In this document: one piece after another, positions 11,091-22,199 of the stretch
Layout: each line of letters starts with the position of its first letter
Position numbering within the stretch: the stretch's first letter is position 1
DNA from: Cavia porcellus
Lineage: Eukaryota; Chordata; Mammalia; Rodentia; Caviidae
Length of the DNA: 64,000 nt
Assembly (NCBI RefSeq): GCF_034190915.1
Contig: NW_026947502.1
Span: 36,238,785-36,302,784 of the forward strand
Reading direction: 5' to 3'
The notes under the pieces: generated by a model
Database searches by the model: none
Told to the model about the DNA's origin: nothing
Seen by the model: the letters and a program-made list of their open reading frames with translations, nothing else
Made by a program: the position numbers and the translations under genes

Positions 11091-12215
11091 ACTATGGGTA
11101 TTATGGAAGCATAAGTGACATTTCCTATGAAACCAATAAGAGGGAGACTAGTCGATAGTATAAAGAGAGAGGAGAATTTTTAGATTTGAGAGTGAGAACA
11201 TCTTCACAGATTTTGGAAACCCAGTTATAGGCAAGAGGCAGAGAGTGTACAAGACAAGCACACAGAAGCAGAGGTAGAGGTTACTCATTTGAGACATTTG
11301 GCTGTAGAAAGAAATGTAATAATTCTAAGATAGTTTATAACACATATTTATTATAAAAATATTTGCTAGAACTCTGGAACATGCTATGATGCACCAGTTA
11401 TTTCTCAGAGGCGTAAGGCAAGAGCAGGTTTATAACTTCCAGAGTTGGAGAGTGGCAGAGCGCTTTGCCTGGACTGGGGAGATGAGGGCTATCCTCAATT
11501 CTGGGTGCCCTCGGTGGCAAAGAGAGCTGACCGCTCCTCTCATCACTGTAGTTAGACTTCTGCTCCACGCTTTCTTGAAGTTAGCTGAGACATCCTGCCT
11601 GAGTGTGGGACAGAGGACTGACTGAAGGTTTTCACAGATAAGATACAAGGGTCTGACTCAGGCGTGAGTGAGGACCCCTCTGCCAGTGCTCCCTCCTTTC
11701 TCAGCTGCTGGGAAGGAGCCAACACTCAACTGCCTCCAAGTTCTGGGTGGAAGATCCAGCATCCCTCCCAGTCACCTCTCTGTCAGAGAGCTCAGATCAG
11801 GGTGGGCCACCAACTTCATCACCTGCCCATTTCTATGACAAACAAAGAAAGACAGTTCTACCTACTAGGGACAACAGACAACTTGTAGACCACGGTCTAA
11901 GTTATTCTATTAGCTCACAAGAACTAAAACAGAGATCGCCACCTTTGTAGAGACAACAAGTAATAAATTGTTTATATAAACTACATTTAATTTTGTGCTT
12001 AAAAAATCATGCCAGGGTTTATTTTCACTATTTTCTTCAAACTTCAGATTTTTATATATCTGCTTCCTAATTTTTCAGACTGAAGATGCCATATTATCTA
12101 CATCACTTGGAATAGTACCTGGGTCTTGACAAGGATTTAATATTTGTTAAATGAAAAAAAAATGAATATGTATATATGAGAGGCACATAATACTTTCAGC
12201 GAGTTTACTTTCTTG
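11091..12215. other. no recognised feature
   Basis: Contains a less AT-rich block (11,400-11,880) with overlapping short frames on both strands (79, 72, 74 and 67 codons). None resembles a known protein and none has a convincing start context. A decayed LTR is possible. Confidence 0.4.
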
Positions 12216-12219
12216 GGGG

Positions 12220-12400
12220 GTGGGTGATACTGGGAATTCAGCATATAGTTTTTGCACTGAGACATATAATCCCTTTTTTATTGTGAGACAGGGTCATATT
12301 AAGTCAGTGGTTTCCCAGGCTTGGCTTGAACTTGTGATCCTTCTGCCTCAGTTCCCCAGAGTGCTGGGATTATAGGCCTGCACCACCATATTTGGGTCTC
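12220..12400 (-). mobile_element. B4 SINE (ID+B1), antisense
   Basis: Antisense ID part GATACTGGGAATTCAGC...TTTGCACTGAG, then TTTTTTATTGTGAGACAGGG leading into antisense B1 (CTTGGCTTGAACTTGTGATC, GAGTGCTGGGATTATAGGCC). This is the B4 arrangement of an ID-like unit fused to B1. Confidence 0.8.
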
Positions 12401-12479
12401 AATAAATTTATCTCCCTATTTTAATACTGTATTAAAAACATATTTTTTCATATATGAGCATGAGCAGTATATCTGTACA

Positions 12480-12550
12480 TATGCAATGATGTATTTGTAT
12501 ACATATATGTATGCAAATATATGTACATATATACACACACATATAGTCAC
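12480..12550. repeat. ATGTAT/ACATAT-rich microsatellite
   Basis: Alternating purine-pyrimidine tract of imperfect (TATG)n, (CATA)n and (AC)n units. Confidence 0.85.
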
Positions 12551-13135
12551 ACATTGTGTAATGACTGGAATTTGCTGTGAAGAATCATCCTAAGATGACT
12601 GCATTGTGCAGAAGCATCAGAGAGTACATGGACTAAGATGACTATGAATTTCACAAGCCAAAATAACATTATGGGGCAATAACATTATATACTGTCCATT
12701 GTCCAGCAAGGTGAGAGAGTTCACTTGTGTTTGCAAGGGGACAAGGTCTCAGAGTGCTACCATCATAAGATCACCTATGCTTAATTAGGAACCTGTATAT
12801 GATACATTGCTTCGAAATCAAGTACAGCATTTAATATTTTGGAATTAGTTTGCTGAATTTTATGAATCTTTTGGATATTTTGAGGTAGAATTATGTATTC
12901 TAAATTATGATAACAGAACTTATAGTTATCTATTTCTCAGATAACTCAGTTCCTTATCAAAAGAACTGTAAATATGTGTTCACAAAAAATATCATGGAAG
13001 TTAGGTTTATAATGGTGGTCCCTTAAGTAATCTGTGCATAAGTGGGAAATTTAAGAAAATTGCCTGCTATTTTAAAGCTTTCCCAAAGTTATTTTATAGA
13101 ATATTCTTTAAAATGTGCATTCTTCCACTTGAATT
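12551..13135. other. no firmly recognised feature
   Basis: Low-complexity flank followed by unassigned AT-rich DNA. Weak resemblance to a Tigger-type DNA transposon around 12,560-12,720, too weak to call. Confidence 0.35.
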
Positions 13136-13139
13136 TCTT

Positions 13140-13570
13140 GGAGGAAAAAATGCACCAACATATACAGCAAGATATTTACTGAATCATTGTTCAGAGTGGC
13201 AAACATTCTGAAGATCTAATAGGAAGAAAATGGTTGCATAGTATACAACATATCAGTGCAATAGAATATAGTGCCGGAATAGAAAAAAGCAAGACAGGAA
13301 TTCAGGGGACAAGGGAGGGCTGGTCAACAGGTACTGAGTTCTGTGGAAGGAAATCCTAGCATGTCATTACCCAGTGTGGCAACTCTAAATAATGACAATG
13401 TACCACCCGCTTCAAAGGGCTAGAAGAAAGGATTCTGAGTGCTTTTACCGAAAAAGAAATAATATTTGAGAAAACAGATATATTTCACTATGAAGTTTAT
13501 ACAGGTATCAGAATGTCACATGGTACCCTATAAATATGTACTTTTTGTGTAATTATGTATCAATTGAAAA
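13140..13570 (+). mobile_element. L1M 3' fragment
   Basis: ORF2 end-like order in decayed form: TTTACTGAATCATTGTTCAG and GCAATAGAATATAGTGCCGG. The end ACATGGTACCCTATAAATAT and TAATTATGTATCAATTGAAA is typical of an L1M 3' terminus before its A-tail. Confidence 0.55.
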
Positions 13571-13841
13571 AAATTAGAATTTTTCTTTTGGAAAAGGAGA
13601 AAAGCTCATATGCTCTCTAGGCATTCTCCTGAGGGCTCTCTACTACACATGGATAAGTGAAAAATTCAAGCAGTAGAGTAACAAGAACACTAGAAACTCA
13701 TTTTTAGAAATGATACTAAATCTAGATTTAAGCCTGAATGAGTAAAAATAATAAAACAAGGCACACACTGGAGGCACTCACGGAGGCCAAGGCATAGAAG
13801 GTTGTATAGATTTTCATACACTTTTATGTCATTTTACTTGT

Positions 13842-13965
13842 CATAATAATATGTATTTCCTTTGTTATTAAAAAGTAGGGGCTAGTGAAGCTCAGTATAA
13901 ATACACATAATAATATGTATTTCTGTTGTTATTTAAAAAAATACCTAGGGCCAGTGAAGCTCAGT
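13842..13965 (+). repeat. imperfect tandem duplication including an ID head
   Basis: Unit 1 (13,842-13,896) and unit 2 (13,906-13,965) both begin CATAATAATATGTATTTC and both end in the start of an ID element (AGTGAAGCTCAGT). Only the second unit continues into a full ID. Confidence 0.85.
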
Positions 13966-14023
13966 GGCACAGCACCTGCCTGGCAAGCATGAGGTCCTGA
14001 GTTCAATTTCAGGTTCCAAAAAA
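13947..14023 (+). mobile_element. ID SINE
   Basis: AGGGCCAGTGAAGCTCAGTG, ACCTGCCTGGCAAGCATGAG and CTGAGTTCAATTTCAGGT followed by an A-run. It belongs with the 24.5 kb copy ('GAGGTCCTGAGTTCAATT' type), not with the younger 'CAGTCATGAGTTCGATCC' type. Confidence 0.88.
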
Positions 14024-15100
14024 ATATCTAACAAAGTAATTTCACATCCAAAAGCAAGAAGTAGCACAGTTATTAATATAAGCCTATATTATATTTTTAA
14101 TTTGCTATTAAAAATAAATTTTAACTAATTGAGAAGGTTTATTTTTTTGAAAACCATGTATGTCTATTTAGTATTTAATATGCCACTTTTAAATATGTAG
14201 TTTCTTATACATCGCAATTTACAGATGTATGGTAAAAGGTTACAGAATTTTCACACAAATATAAATTTCACACAAATCCACAACAGTTTTAAAAGACAGT
14301 CAAATGTAATGTCTATGAATGAATCCCTCCAAAACTTCTCTTATTGATTCCTAATCAGTCCTGTTGACTAAACCTAATTAAAACAGCACTACCTTTAATG
14401 GGCCCAGAGGGAACTTAATTGGTGTTCTTCTAACAAACCAGCATTTTAAGAAGAAAATTCAAAGCCAAACTGGATCTGTTCTTAACAATGCCAAAAGCAA
14501 GTTCATCTTGCTGTAGATGAACGGTTGGTCTGGAAAAGTGATCAGTGAAGGTGAGGAGAAAGCTGAGCTTGAGACGCGGTGCTTGTCGCCACACAGAGAA
14601 CTGCTGGAAACCACTCTGTAGATGGATGTGCACATACACATCACTCAGGGAAAGATGTATTAGGAGAACATAGAGTTTGAAGCCAAAACCAAAAATCTAG
14701 ATACCTTAATTTGATTTGAAAAACACTTATTGGCGGCAAAATATGCTCATCTATTTATCCTACACATCTTCTACTTAAATTTCTTATTTCATTGTTAAGC
14801 TCCTACAGTCTCCAAGGACAAGCAATGCAGATGTCCAGCCTTGTCATGAGAACTCATGTCATCTTTTTAGGAAACAAAAATACTGCCCCTTCCTCTAGAT
14901 GCTTTATTGCCACTACTTGTAAGTTATTCTGAGAATACACAAATGTGAGAAGGGTGTAAGTATGAACAATGGCTAACTGGACTTGCATAGCGACTAAAAT
15001 GTGCAAAGCCCTAGAGGTTGACAATCTAGTAATGTGAAGGTAATGCATATCAAATCATTTCAACACAGTGGACTGTGTCTCCAAGGATGTACAGACCAAG

Positions 15101-15127
15101 GATGGGGTGTCTGGGAGGGGGGTCCCC
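15101..15127 (+). other. G-rich tract, possible G-quadruplex
   Basis: Runs GGGG, GGG and GGGGGG within 27 bases, the last run able to act as two. This is compatible with a short-loop G-quadruplex; no regulatory context is visible. Confidence 0.4.
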
Positions 15128-15210
15128 AGGAGCAAGCTCAGCCTAAAACTTTGGACAATATTTCTTGAAAAGATGACAGTTGAACTACGCTTGGCATGAC
15201 TTTTTCAGCT

Positions 15211-15250
15211 TTAATATGCTTTTGCCTTAATATGCTTTAATATGCTTTCA
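15211..15250. repeat. three short direct repeats
   Basis: TAATATGCTTT occurs three times in 40 bases, the last two almost back to back. Replication slippage is the simplest source. Confidence 0.85.
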
Positions 15251-16426
15251 GACAAGATAGATCTGATATAGGGTGGAACACTGCGGGGTCTGTGAAGAAG
15301 ACCTTGATATAGTGGAGTGGTAAATATGGCAGAAGGGGTCACCCCACCCCTGCAAAGTTATTATACTCACCAGAGAGAACAGGTCCCTGCCACCCCATCC
15401 TGTCTGGTTTTTTTCTACAGCAAGACTTAGGACTTTGGAAGTTATCCCTGGAAGTCTCTCAGATTTTATTTAAACCACTCTCTGGGAAAGACAGAAGGAG
15501 GGCAAGGCAGAAAGCACAGAACGGGGTCCTATGTGCCTCTGAATCCAAACAAGTCACAGCCACACTTCAGTAATACACAAGAACCCTCTGTCCTGAAAAG
15601 CATGTTGAGAATAAGGACATTGTTGTTTTTGCAGAGTTACTCTGAAGAAGAGAGGAAGAAAAGCACAAGAGTGTTTTTTTAAAAAGAAATGTGCAGATAT
15701 AACTGTATGTTTAAGTCTGCAAGATGGATAACCACACTACTAACTCTGTCAGTTCATCAAAAAGAATAGTTTGTACTATCATTGTTTGTCCATTCATTTT
15801 TTATACTTAGATTTTGTAACTTGAACAGCTATTTCTAAGAGAACAGTATGTAATATATTAACTACTGCTGATTTCTTACTGTTATGTTTTTGAAATTCTG
15901 TATTACTTCTATTCTTTTTTCTGCTTTGATTTTTAAAAATAAAAAAAATAAAAACAATGAAATGTACAAAGTACTCCTTCCTAGCTTTACTGAAAACAAA
16001 TATTTTTAAAGCACCAAAGTTTTCCCTAGCTCAGAATTAAAGTTTTTCCACATTCTTCATATAATTTTCCATTAAAGAACATTTTTAAAAATATGGCTCT
16101 GATCCTAATGCATAATTCATTTATTTCTTTCATTCAGTGGCACACATAGCATCAAGGAGACATGAGCAGTGATTGCCTTGAGTGGTCAGCAGCACACACG
16201 TTTGAGCAGAATATGTGCGAGTGTTTCCTTGAATTTCAGTCACCATGGTAAGAATCTCACCAGGAACCAAGAAAACAATACCTAGCATTGGAGAAGGATA
16301 TGGAGTTATGCTGTTACATTACATTTTTCAAAATGTAGGATTCAAAATATAGTAGATTTAGTGAAGTAGATGATAGGAGTTTTTTTTTTCTTTTTAAAGG
16401 TGACTAAAATGAAATATTGTAAGTCC

Positions 16427-16580
16427 TCAACTTATGAGCAAGTTCCATTCTAGGAGAATATTTGTATGTCAGATTCATTTGTAAGTCTGACAAAGTGAGC
16501 TTTATACACATTTGACACAAATATACAGTATCTCTGAAAGTCCACAACTCAGATGCTTGTAAATCAGGCACTTACTGCAT
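16427..16580. mobile_element. Tigger-like DNA transposon remnant
   Basis: The left end GTAAGTCCTCAACTTATGAG recalls the ends of TcMar-Tigger elements. The right part, ending GCTTGTAAATCAGGCACTTAC, is roughly its reverse complement (about 14 of 21 positions in my alignment). No transposase is present. Confidence 0.45.
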
Positions 16581-16799
16581 ATAAAAGATTGTTTATTCAA
16601 AATGAGAGATGATGAAGAATGTATTTTCCTCTCAGCAGAATCTCCTACCCCACCTCATCTGACATATTCCTTGTTAATATACCACTAATGTAATATTTTT
16701 CACATTATATTAGTACATTAGCACATTTATTATCTTAACAATTGTTTTAAATAATGGTACAAGGCTGAGTTACTAGAACACAGGTGAGGTCTCTTGCTG

Positions 16800-17195
16800 G
16801 ATTGAACATGGTGTGTCCTCTCCAAAATCTATCTTGGGGTTTATTATCTATGATGAGGTATTAAAAGACTGCAAACTTATTCTAAGTATGGTATTTAGAG
16901 GTGAGGCACCTTGGGAGGAGATTAGGATTAGACAAGCAAATCGGGCTGGACCCCCTTTGGTTGAAAAGTGCTGGCTTTATAAGAGCATCTAGGAAGAGAG
17001 ACGAGAAGACACACACAGATGGGTGCTCCTTGTTCCTGCCATGGCATTCCCTATACTGCCTAAGAGTCTGTCGGGAGAAGGGACATCAGCAGATGTAGCC
17101 CCTCAACCTTCAACCAAAAGTGTGAGACAAAATAAGCTTTTTTACTCAGTATAAAATGACCTAGGCTCAGATATTTTATCATAATAACAAAACAT
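16800..17195 (+). mobile_element. MaLR-type LTR (MLT1/MST-like)
   Basis: Order of phrases as in MaLR LTRs: GTGTCCTCTCCAAAATCTAT, AGGTGAGGCACCTTGGGAGG followed by AGATTAGG (about 16,900), GCTTTATAAGAGCATCTAGG, and TGTGAGACAAAATAAGC near the end. Non-coding; the 65-codon frame at 16,901-17,098 lies inside the LTR and is chance. Confidence 0.6.
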
Positions 17196-17199
17196 CAGT

Positions 17200-18660
17200 G
17201 CACCTAATGTGCTTCATGGCTGCTGGATTGTTAGCCTTTTCCTATAGTGAACTAGGTAAACAGTTCCCTGTATTTTACTAAGCTCATATCTAGTCTGTGT
17301 ATGATTGTCAGCAATTTCATGTACTCATAGATTAAAAAGGAAAACATATTACCAAATCCATTTACCCAAAATTTTGTGTAGATTTACTTTGATAAGTAGA
17401 TTTGGGCATTTCACCAATTGTAGCAGTTTTGCCACTCCCAGGAGAGGTTAAAGTATATTCATGAAAACAGAACTATCTGAATGAAGATCGCTGTGGACCT
17501 GTGCTCTTAAATCTTCACTAACAGGTAAAGAGGAAGTGCCTGTTTCAGAGACAAATACAATCAAGAATCACTGCACAAGAAGGCTCATTGAAACACAAAA
17601 CAAGTCCATGCCCAGAGCTACAGTTTTAAAGTTGTCTCTAAATATCTTCAATCACTCAAAAATCTAGAAACATCAGAAAAAGATGCTCCTTTCCTGATCT
17701 GGTTATGCTCTACAAAATTCTTGGGACTAGAGCTTCTCCAAACCTGTTTTATCCTTTATGGTAAAGAAAAAGAAACCTAAACCCTCACAGAGTATCTTGC
17801 CCCAGGAGTAGATGGTAGGTTTTGTTATAGTCTGGCAGACTCCAAAGGTTCCAGAAATGAACTTTCTAGGCCCCAGTCCTCAAGGAGAGATAGGGGGTGA
17901 TAGGTAGCACTAGTCTGAGAGAACAGCAAATGCATTTCATCCTGCGGTCAAAACAGAGAGCACTGACATAGTTCTAACTTTGGAAATAATCAAGTCAGGG
18001 AGTGTCAAACTTCACACAAGGCTGCTACCCAAGAGTTACAAAATAAAATAGGTTTACTGTAGGCTTCTGATCAACTAAAGAGGAAAATGAGGTGTTCACA
18101 GAAGGGGCTTGTAGGTCTTTATCAGAATTATTATTCTCTTATTGAATTAGCACCAAATTATAACCAGAAGGCAGGCATAAAATTTTCATTTCCTTTTTAA
18201 ATAGTTAGATCTAGACTTTGGAAACAGGGGGGAAATAAAGAGCCCGTCATTTAGGGTCGGTTTTGAGAAATTGATCCTAACTTAAAAGCTTTAATTAATT
18301 GTCCTACATCACGCTAGCAATAGATTAATGCTTTTGTTCTTGGCACCACTGCCTTTATAAAAAATACATGGGTGAAAATGTGAAGAAACAAAAGAGAATG
18401 ATGAATGCACTCACATTTAAAGAGAAAAAGGAAAGAAGAGGAACCTTTTCAAATATCACAAGGGAGAAGAATTTAGCCTCTTTCCCATTCAGAATGTGCT
18501 TATTGCATTTCCTGCTCATTTGCCCAACTATGTTTACATTTTAGTTTGCACTGAGCTTTAACACAAAGTAATCTGGATAAAGTTACAACCAAGTTTTTGA
18601 TGGTCTTCCCAAACTTGATAATTACTTTTCCCATTTTTTATAACATAACAGGATGACCCA
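17200..18660. other. no recognised repeat
   Basis: About 1.5 kb. The part 18,240-18,370 (TTAAAAGCTTTAATTAATTG, GGCACCACTGCCTTTATAAA) has the look of non-repetitive sequence with homeodomain-type TAATTA cores; conservation cannot be judged here. Confidence 0.4.
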
Positions 18661-18664
18661 GTGC

Positions 18665-19686
18665 TACACATTTTCTTAATAGGCTTTATTTTTCTATAGC
18701 AATTTTAGGCTTACAGCAACACAGACTGAAAAGTATCATGTTCCTATATACTTCTTCCCTCACTCAATTCCAAGACCCTTCCACTATCAATATCCCTCAT
18801 CAGACTGGTGCCTTCATTCTACCAAATGAGCTAATACAACACATCATTATCATCTAGATACATAGTTACAGTAGAGTTCACCCCTGATGTGTATTTTATG
18901 GGTTTGGACAAATTTGCAATGTCATATATCTATGACATTATTGTACAGTGCAGTTTCACCATCCTAAAATCCTTAATGCTCAGCCTGTTAACTCATCTTA
19001 TGCTCTAACCCCTGGCAACCAATGATCTTTTAATCGCTTCCATACTTTTATCTGTCCTAGAATATAATATATTGCAATTATAAAGTATGTAATTTTTTAA
19101 AGATTGGCTTCTTTCAATTAGTATGCATTTACAGTTGTGTCTTTTCAATAGTTTCCTTTTTATTGCTGCATAACACTCCTTTGCTTGGATGTACAACAAT
19201 TTATTTATCAATTCACTTACTGAAAGACATCTTGGTTGCTTCCAACTTTTGCCAGTTATGAACAAAGTTGCTAAAAATGTAGGTCTTTATGGAGATATGT
19301 TTTCAACTGTTTAGAGAAAACACTAAGAAGTACAATTGCTGACTTGAATGATAAAGTATTTACAATATAAAGAAACTTTCAAACTGTCTTCTGAAATAAC
19401 ATTTTGCATTTCTACCAGCAATGGATGAGAATTCCTACTGTTCCATATCCTTGCCAGAATTTGGTGACAGCAGAGTTTGAGATTTTGGACATGCTGATGG
19501 GTATGTAGTGGTATTTCATTATTTCACGTACATTTCTCTGTTTAAATGCTTATCTGCCCTCAGTATATTTTCTTTGATGAAGTGTCTATTCCTGTCTTTT
19601 GCTCATTTTGTAATTGGGCTGTTTGTGTTTTTATTGTTGAATCTTAAGAGTTCTTTGTAAATTTCATAACAGTTAAGTTAGTCAGC
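18665..19686 (-). mobile_element. L1M 3' end, antisense (left part)
   Basis: A long, clear match to the antisense 3' UTR and C-terminal ORF2 of an old mammalian L1 (L1M type): TTTTAGGCTTACAGCAACAC, CAATATCCCTCATCAGACTG, TAACCCCTGGCAACCAATGA, AAGACATCTTGGTTGCTTCC and AATCTTAAGAGTTCTTTGTA, in that order. The minus-strand frame at 19,005-19,265 covers the ORF2 terminus and is disrupted. The element is interrupted by an LTR and resumes after it. Confidence 0.85.
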
Positions 19687-20137
19687 TGTCTGTCACTATA
19701 GCAAGTTACTGGAGATCATCTCTTATCAAGAAAAGTTCACTTTGGGGGCTGGAGATTTAACTCAGCGCCATAAGTGCCTGCCTTGCAAGCAGGCAGTCAT
19801 GAGTTCGATCCCTGGTACCGATAAAAAGGAAAAAGACAAAAAAAAAGAAAAGAAAAGAAAAGTTCACTTTGCTCCATTTTGGAGGTTCTATTTCATGATC
19901 AATTTAGCTCTGCTGTTTTGGGCATGAGGTAAGACAGCTCATAACAGAGAAAAACCACTGACTTCAACATCAGAAAGCAAAAAGAAAGAAAGAGAAAAGA
20001 GGTCAGTTTCTCATAATTCCCCTGAAGGCATGTCCCCAGTGGCCTTCTGACTCTCCCATCCTGTTCTAAAATTTCTGAAGACCAAACCCTCAACACGTGG
20101 ATCTTTAGAGGATCCTTTGACCAAAATTATAGTAACA
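19687..20137 (-). mobile_element. MaLR LTR inserted in the L1
   Basis: Antisense phrases of rodent MaLR LTRs appear in order: GTCACTATAGCAAGTTACTG, TTTTGGAGGTTCTATTTCAT, CATGATCAATTTAGCTCTGC, AAGGCATGTCCCCAGTGGCC, AACACGTGGATCTTTAGAGG. L1 sequence lies on both sides (left ending GTTAAGTTAGTCAG, right resuming near GTAAGACATGTGTGCC), so the LTR landed in the older L1. The 5-bp TSD is no longer readable. Interrupted by an ID at 19,745. Confidence 0.65.
19745..19854 (+). mobile_element. ID SINE, young, perfect TSD
   Basis: Full-length ID with A-rich tail. Flanks 19,728-19,744 and 19,855-19,871 are an identical 17-bp TSD. The tRNA-like anticodon arm is intact: stem GCCTGC (19,776-19,781), 7-nt loop CTTGCAA, stem GCAGGC (19,789-19,794), with TGC at the anticodon position, as expected of a tRNA-Ala descendant. 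B box GTTCGATCCC is present. The tail contains GAAAAAGAC within A-runs. The 61-codon frame over it is chance. Confidence 0.95.
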
Positions 20138-20141
20138 GTGT

Positions 20142-20235
20142 TTTGTAAGACATGTGTGCCTTTTGCAGGTATGTTCTCCCAGTTTTGTAATTTACTCTCT
20201 GACCACATTTTGTTTTATTTCTCATTTAATAAGGT
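20142..20235 (-). mobile_element. L1M antisense, continuation after LTR
   Basis: GACATGTGTGCCTTTTGCAG and ATGTTCTCCCAGTTTTGTAA follow on in L1 order from the fragment that ended at 19,686, showing that the LTR split a single L1. Confidence 0.65.
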
Positions 20236-22093
20236 ACTTATTTAAAAGAATACTTCTCCAGTAGTCTATTAAAGTTAAACTAAAGATATTCAACTTAAAA
20301 TTGTAGAAAAAAGAATTATTTTCTTACTCTCCCCACAATTCAGAATGACAGATGTTTTTCAAACTATAATTATCCTGCTCACAAATTAAATAGAATTTTT
20401 TGTTCCCAAATTATCTTTTATTCTTCAAACATTTCATTCTTTCTATTCCTAACCATTTCAAAATCAACAAGTTTTAACATCCAATTTATCTTTGCTAGAG
20501 ATGATTAGTAAATTGATCTTTGCCAATGAGGATTAGGAGAGAACTAAGTTGGAAAGGGAATTTCTTCTCACATTTTCCAAAGGGGTGTGCATTGCCCCAA
20601 GCTGCCTGGCTATATTTGACTTTTCAAAGTGATACTTTCTTAGCATTTAATTCTGGGCCAGCCACAAAGAAATATTACTTTAGCATTAAAGCCATGAATT
20701 CTGGAGAGAAAAGCATATATCTCAAACAGGCAAGAGAATCAACAGTAATTCCTATTTTACAATGCCTCATTAGAGCACTGGAGAAATTTGACAAAGAGAA
20801 ATAATACTGGTCAGAGGGAGGACTAATTAAGAATTAATGTATGAATTCCTGAGCCTGTACAAGTGAAATGGAAAATAATCTCGTTAGTTTTCCTGGGATG
20901 AAAAATCAACTGCTCATCTTTGCAGAATACTTACAAGATCTTGGGATAAAACTGCCACATTTCAGTACTAGCCCCCCCCCAAAAAAGCACACTGATTATC
21001 ATTGTTCAGAAAGGACAACAGATAGTAGCCCAAGAAATGTCACAGACATCTCGAGACAGTTTAAATGAAGTACTGCTTGACTGCGAAGAAAGCAGATCCT
21101 TCCTGCCAGCTCTGTTTTCTTAGTCAGGGGAGTGGTCCTCAGTTATGGCAGCAGTTGAACACTTAGTATTTCAGTGAGGAGGGCTCTGCTTTAAATTGGC
21201 AAAGCAATGCCTGCATCTGGTCAGAAAACTCCAGAAGTACAAATTTCTTCTTACTCAAAATGAGCTAAGAACAAAACTTCTAATAAGAGGATTATTTAAA
21301 AAATAAAGCTCTCCCATATAATAAAAGCAGACAATTATCATGAAGAAAACCACATGGCTTTAATAGGAAATTAACAAACAAAAATATCTGACAACAATGC
21401 CTAGTTTATCGCTAAACTTTAATAAAGGATACATGACAGAAACCTGCTGTGTAGTCTAGTCTCTAAGAGTATGCTTGTTGGCTTTACCAATATAGGAGAA
21501 CTACAGGCATTTTCTTCAAAGAAAGTCTGTATTTCGTGTTTGTTTGTTTGTTTTAATTGGAAAATATGGTAATATTTGATCACTGTTCCAAAATGGTGGC
21601 CAATGGGCTGGACCTAAGAAATATAAAGTCCCAAGGTGGGCTTTTGGTACCACTATTGATTTATACATCTATTTATCACAAATTCACTTGTCTCATTTGT
21701 GTCAAAAAGTTAGGCTGTGTTGAAATTTGAACCCTTTATCAAAGAAACATAGCCTTAGAAATCTTAAGAAATGATTTATGTCATAAAATAGGTGGGATTT
21801 TTGATTTTTGAATGTGGAAAGAATACCTCAATATATTCATTCTTCCATACCAATCAATAAAAATACTTGAAAAATTTTGCAACTCTGAAAATTAACTAAA
21901 AGCTTGCAATAATTCAAGGAGCAATTTATTCAAGAAAAATTCCAAAATCTCAATAAATATGGCAGATTTTATAGCATTTTAATGTAGCCTGTTCCTCTTG
22001 CTAGTTTTAAATAACCTTAAAAGTCATCAGCCTCACAACAACATAGCTGTAAAAATCGACAGTAGGTTTAGAGATTCTTAAAAGGTTCTTTCT
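20236..22093. other. no recognised feature
   Basis: AT-rich. Plus frames at 20,520-20,804 (94 codons) and 20,868-21,068 have no family resemblance. A C9 run is at 20,972-20,980. More of the old L1 may be present around 20,460-20,500 but cannot be traced confidently. Confidence 0.4.
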
Positions 22094-22185
22094 AGGGCTG
22101 GAGTTAGCTCAGCAGTGTAAGCACCTGCCTGCAAGAGCAAGATTGTGAATTCGATCCCTGGTACCAAACCAAAAAAAAAAAAAAT
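22094..22185 (+). mobile_element. ID SINE
   Basis: AGGGCTGGAGTTAGCTCAGC, CACCTGCCTGCAAGAGCAAG, B box TTCGATCCC and a long A-tail. Flanks 22,085-22,095 and 22,186-22,196 are an 11-bp TSD with one mismatch. A few bases are missing from the A-box region. Confidence 0.92.
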
Positions 22186-22199
22186 GTTATTTCTAGAGC

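Larger units (their letters stand above)
14040..16420. other. no recognised repeat or gene
   Basis: About 2.4 kb without a repeat that I can name. Frames at 14,430-14,644 and 14,854-15,048 (minus) lack known domains. A small direct repeat (TAATATGCTTT, three copies) lies at 15,211-15,250 and a G-rich stretch at 15,101-15,127. Confidence 0.45.

Noticed and set aside
16901..17098. 65-codon ORF as a small gene
   Set aside because: Entirely within a MaLR-type LTR.
19745..19830. ID elements as functional tRNA-Ala genes
   Set aside because: The acceptor stem and 3' end are not tRNA-like, and each copy has an A-tail and TSD, so these are SINEs.
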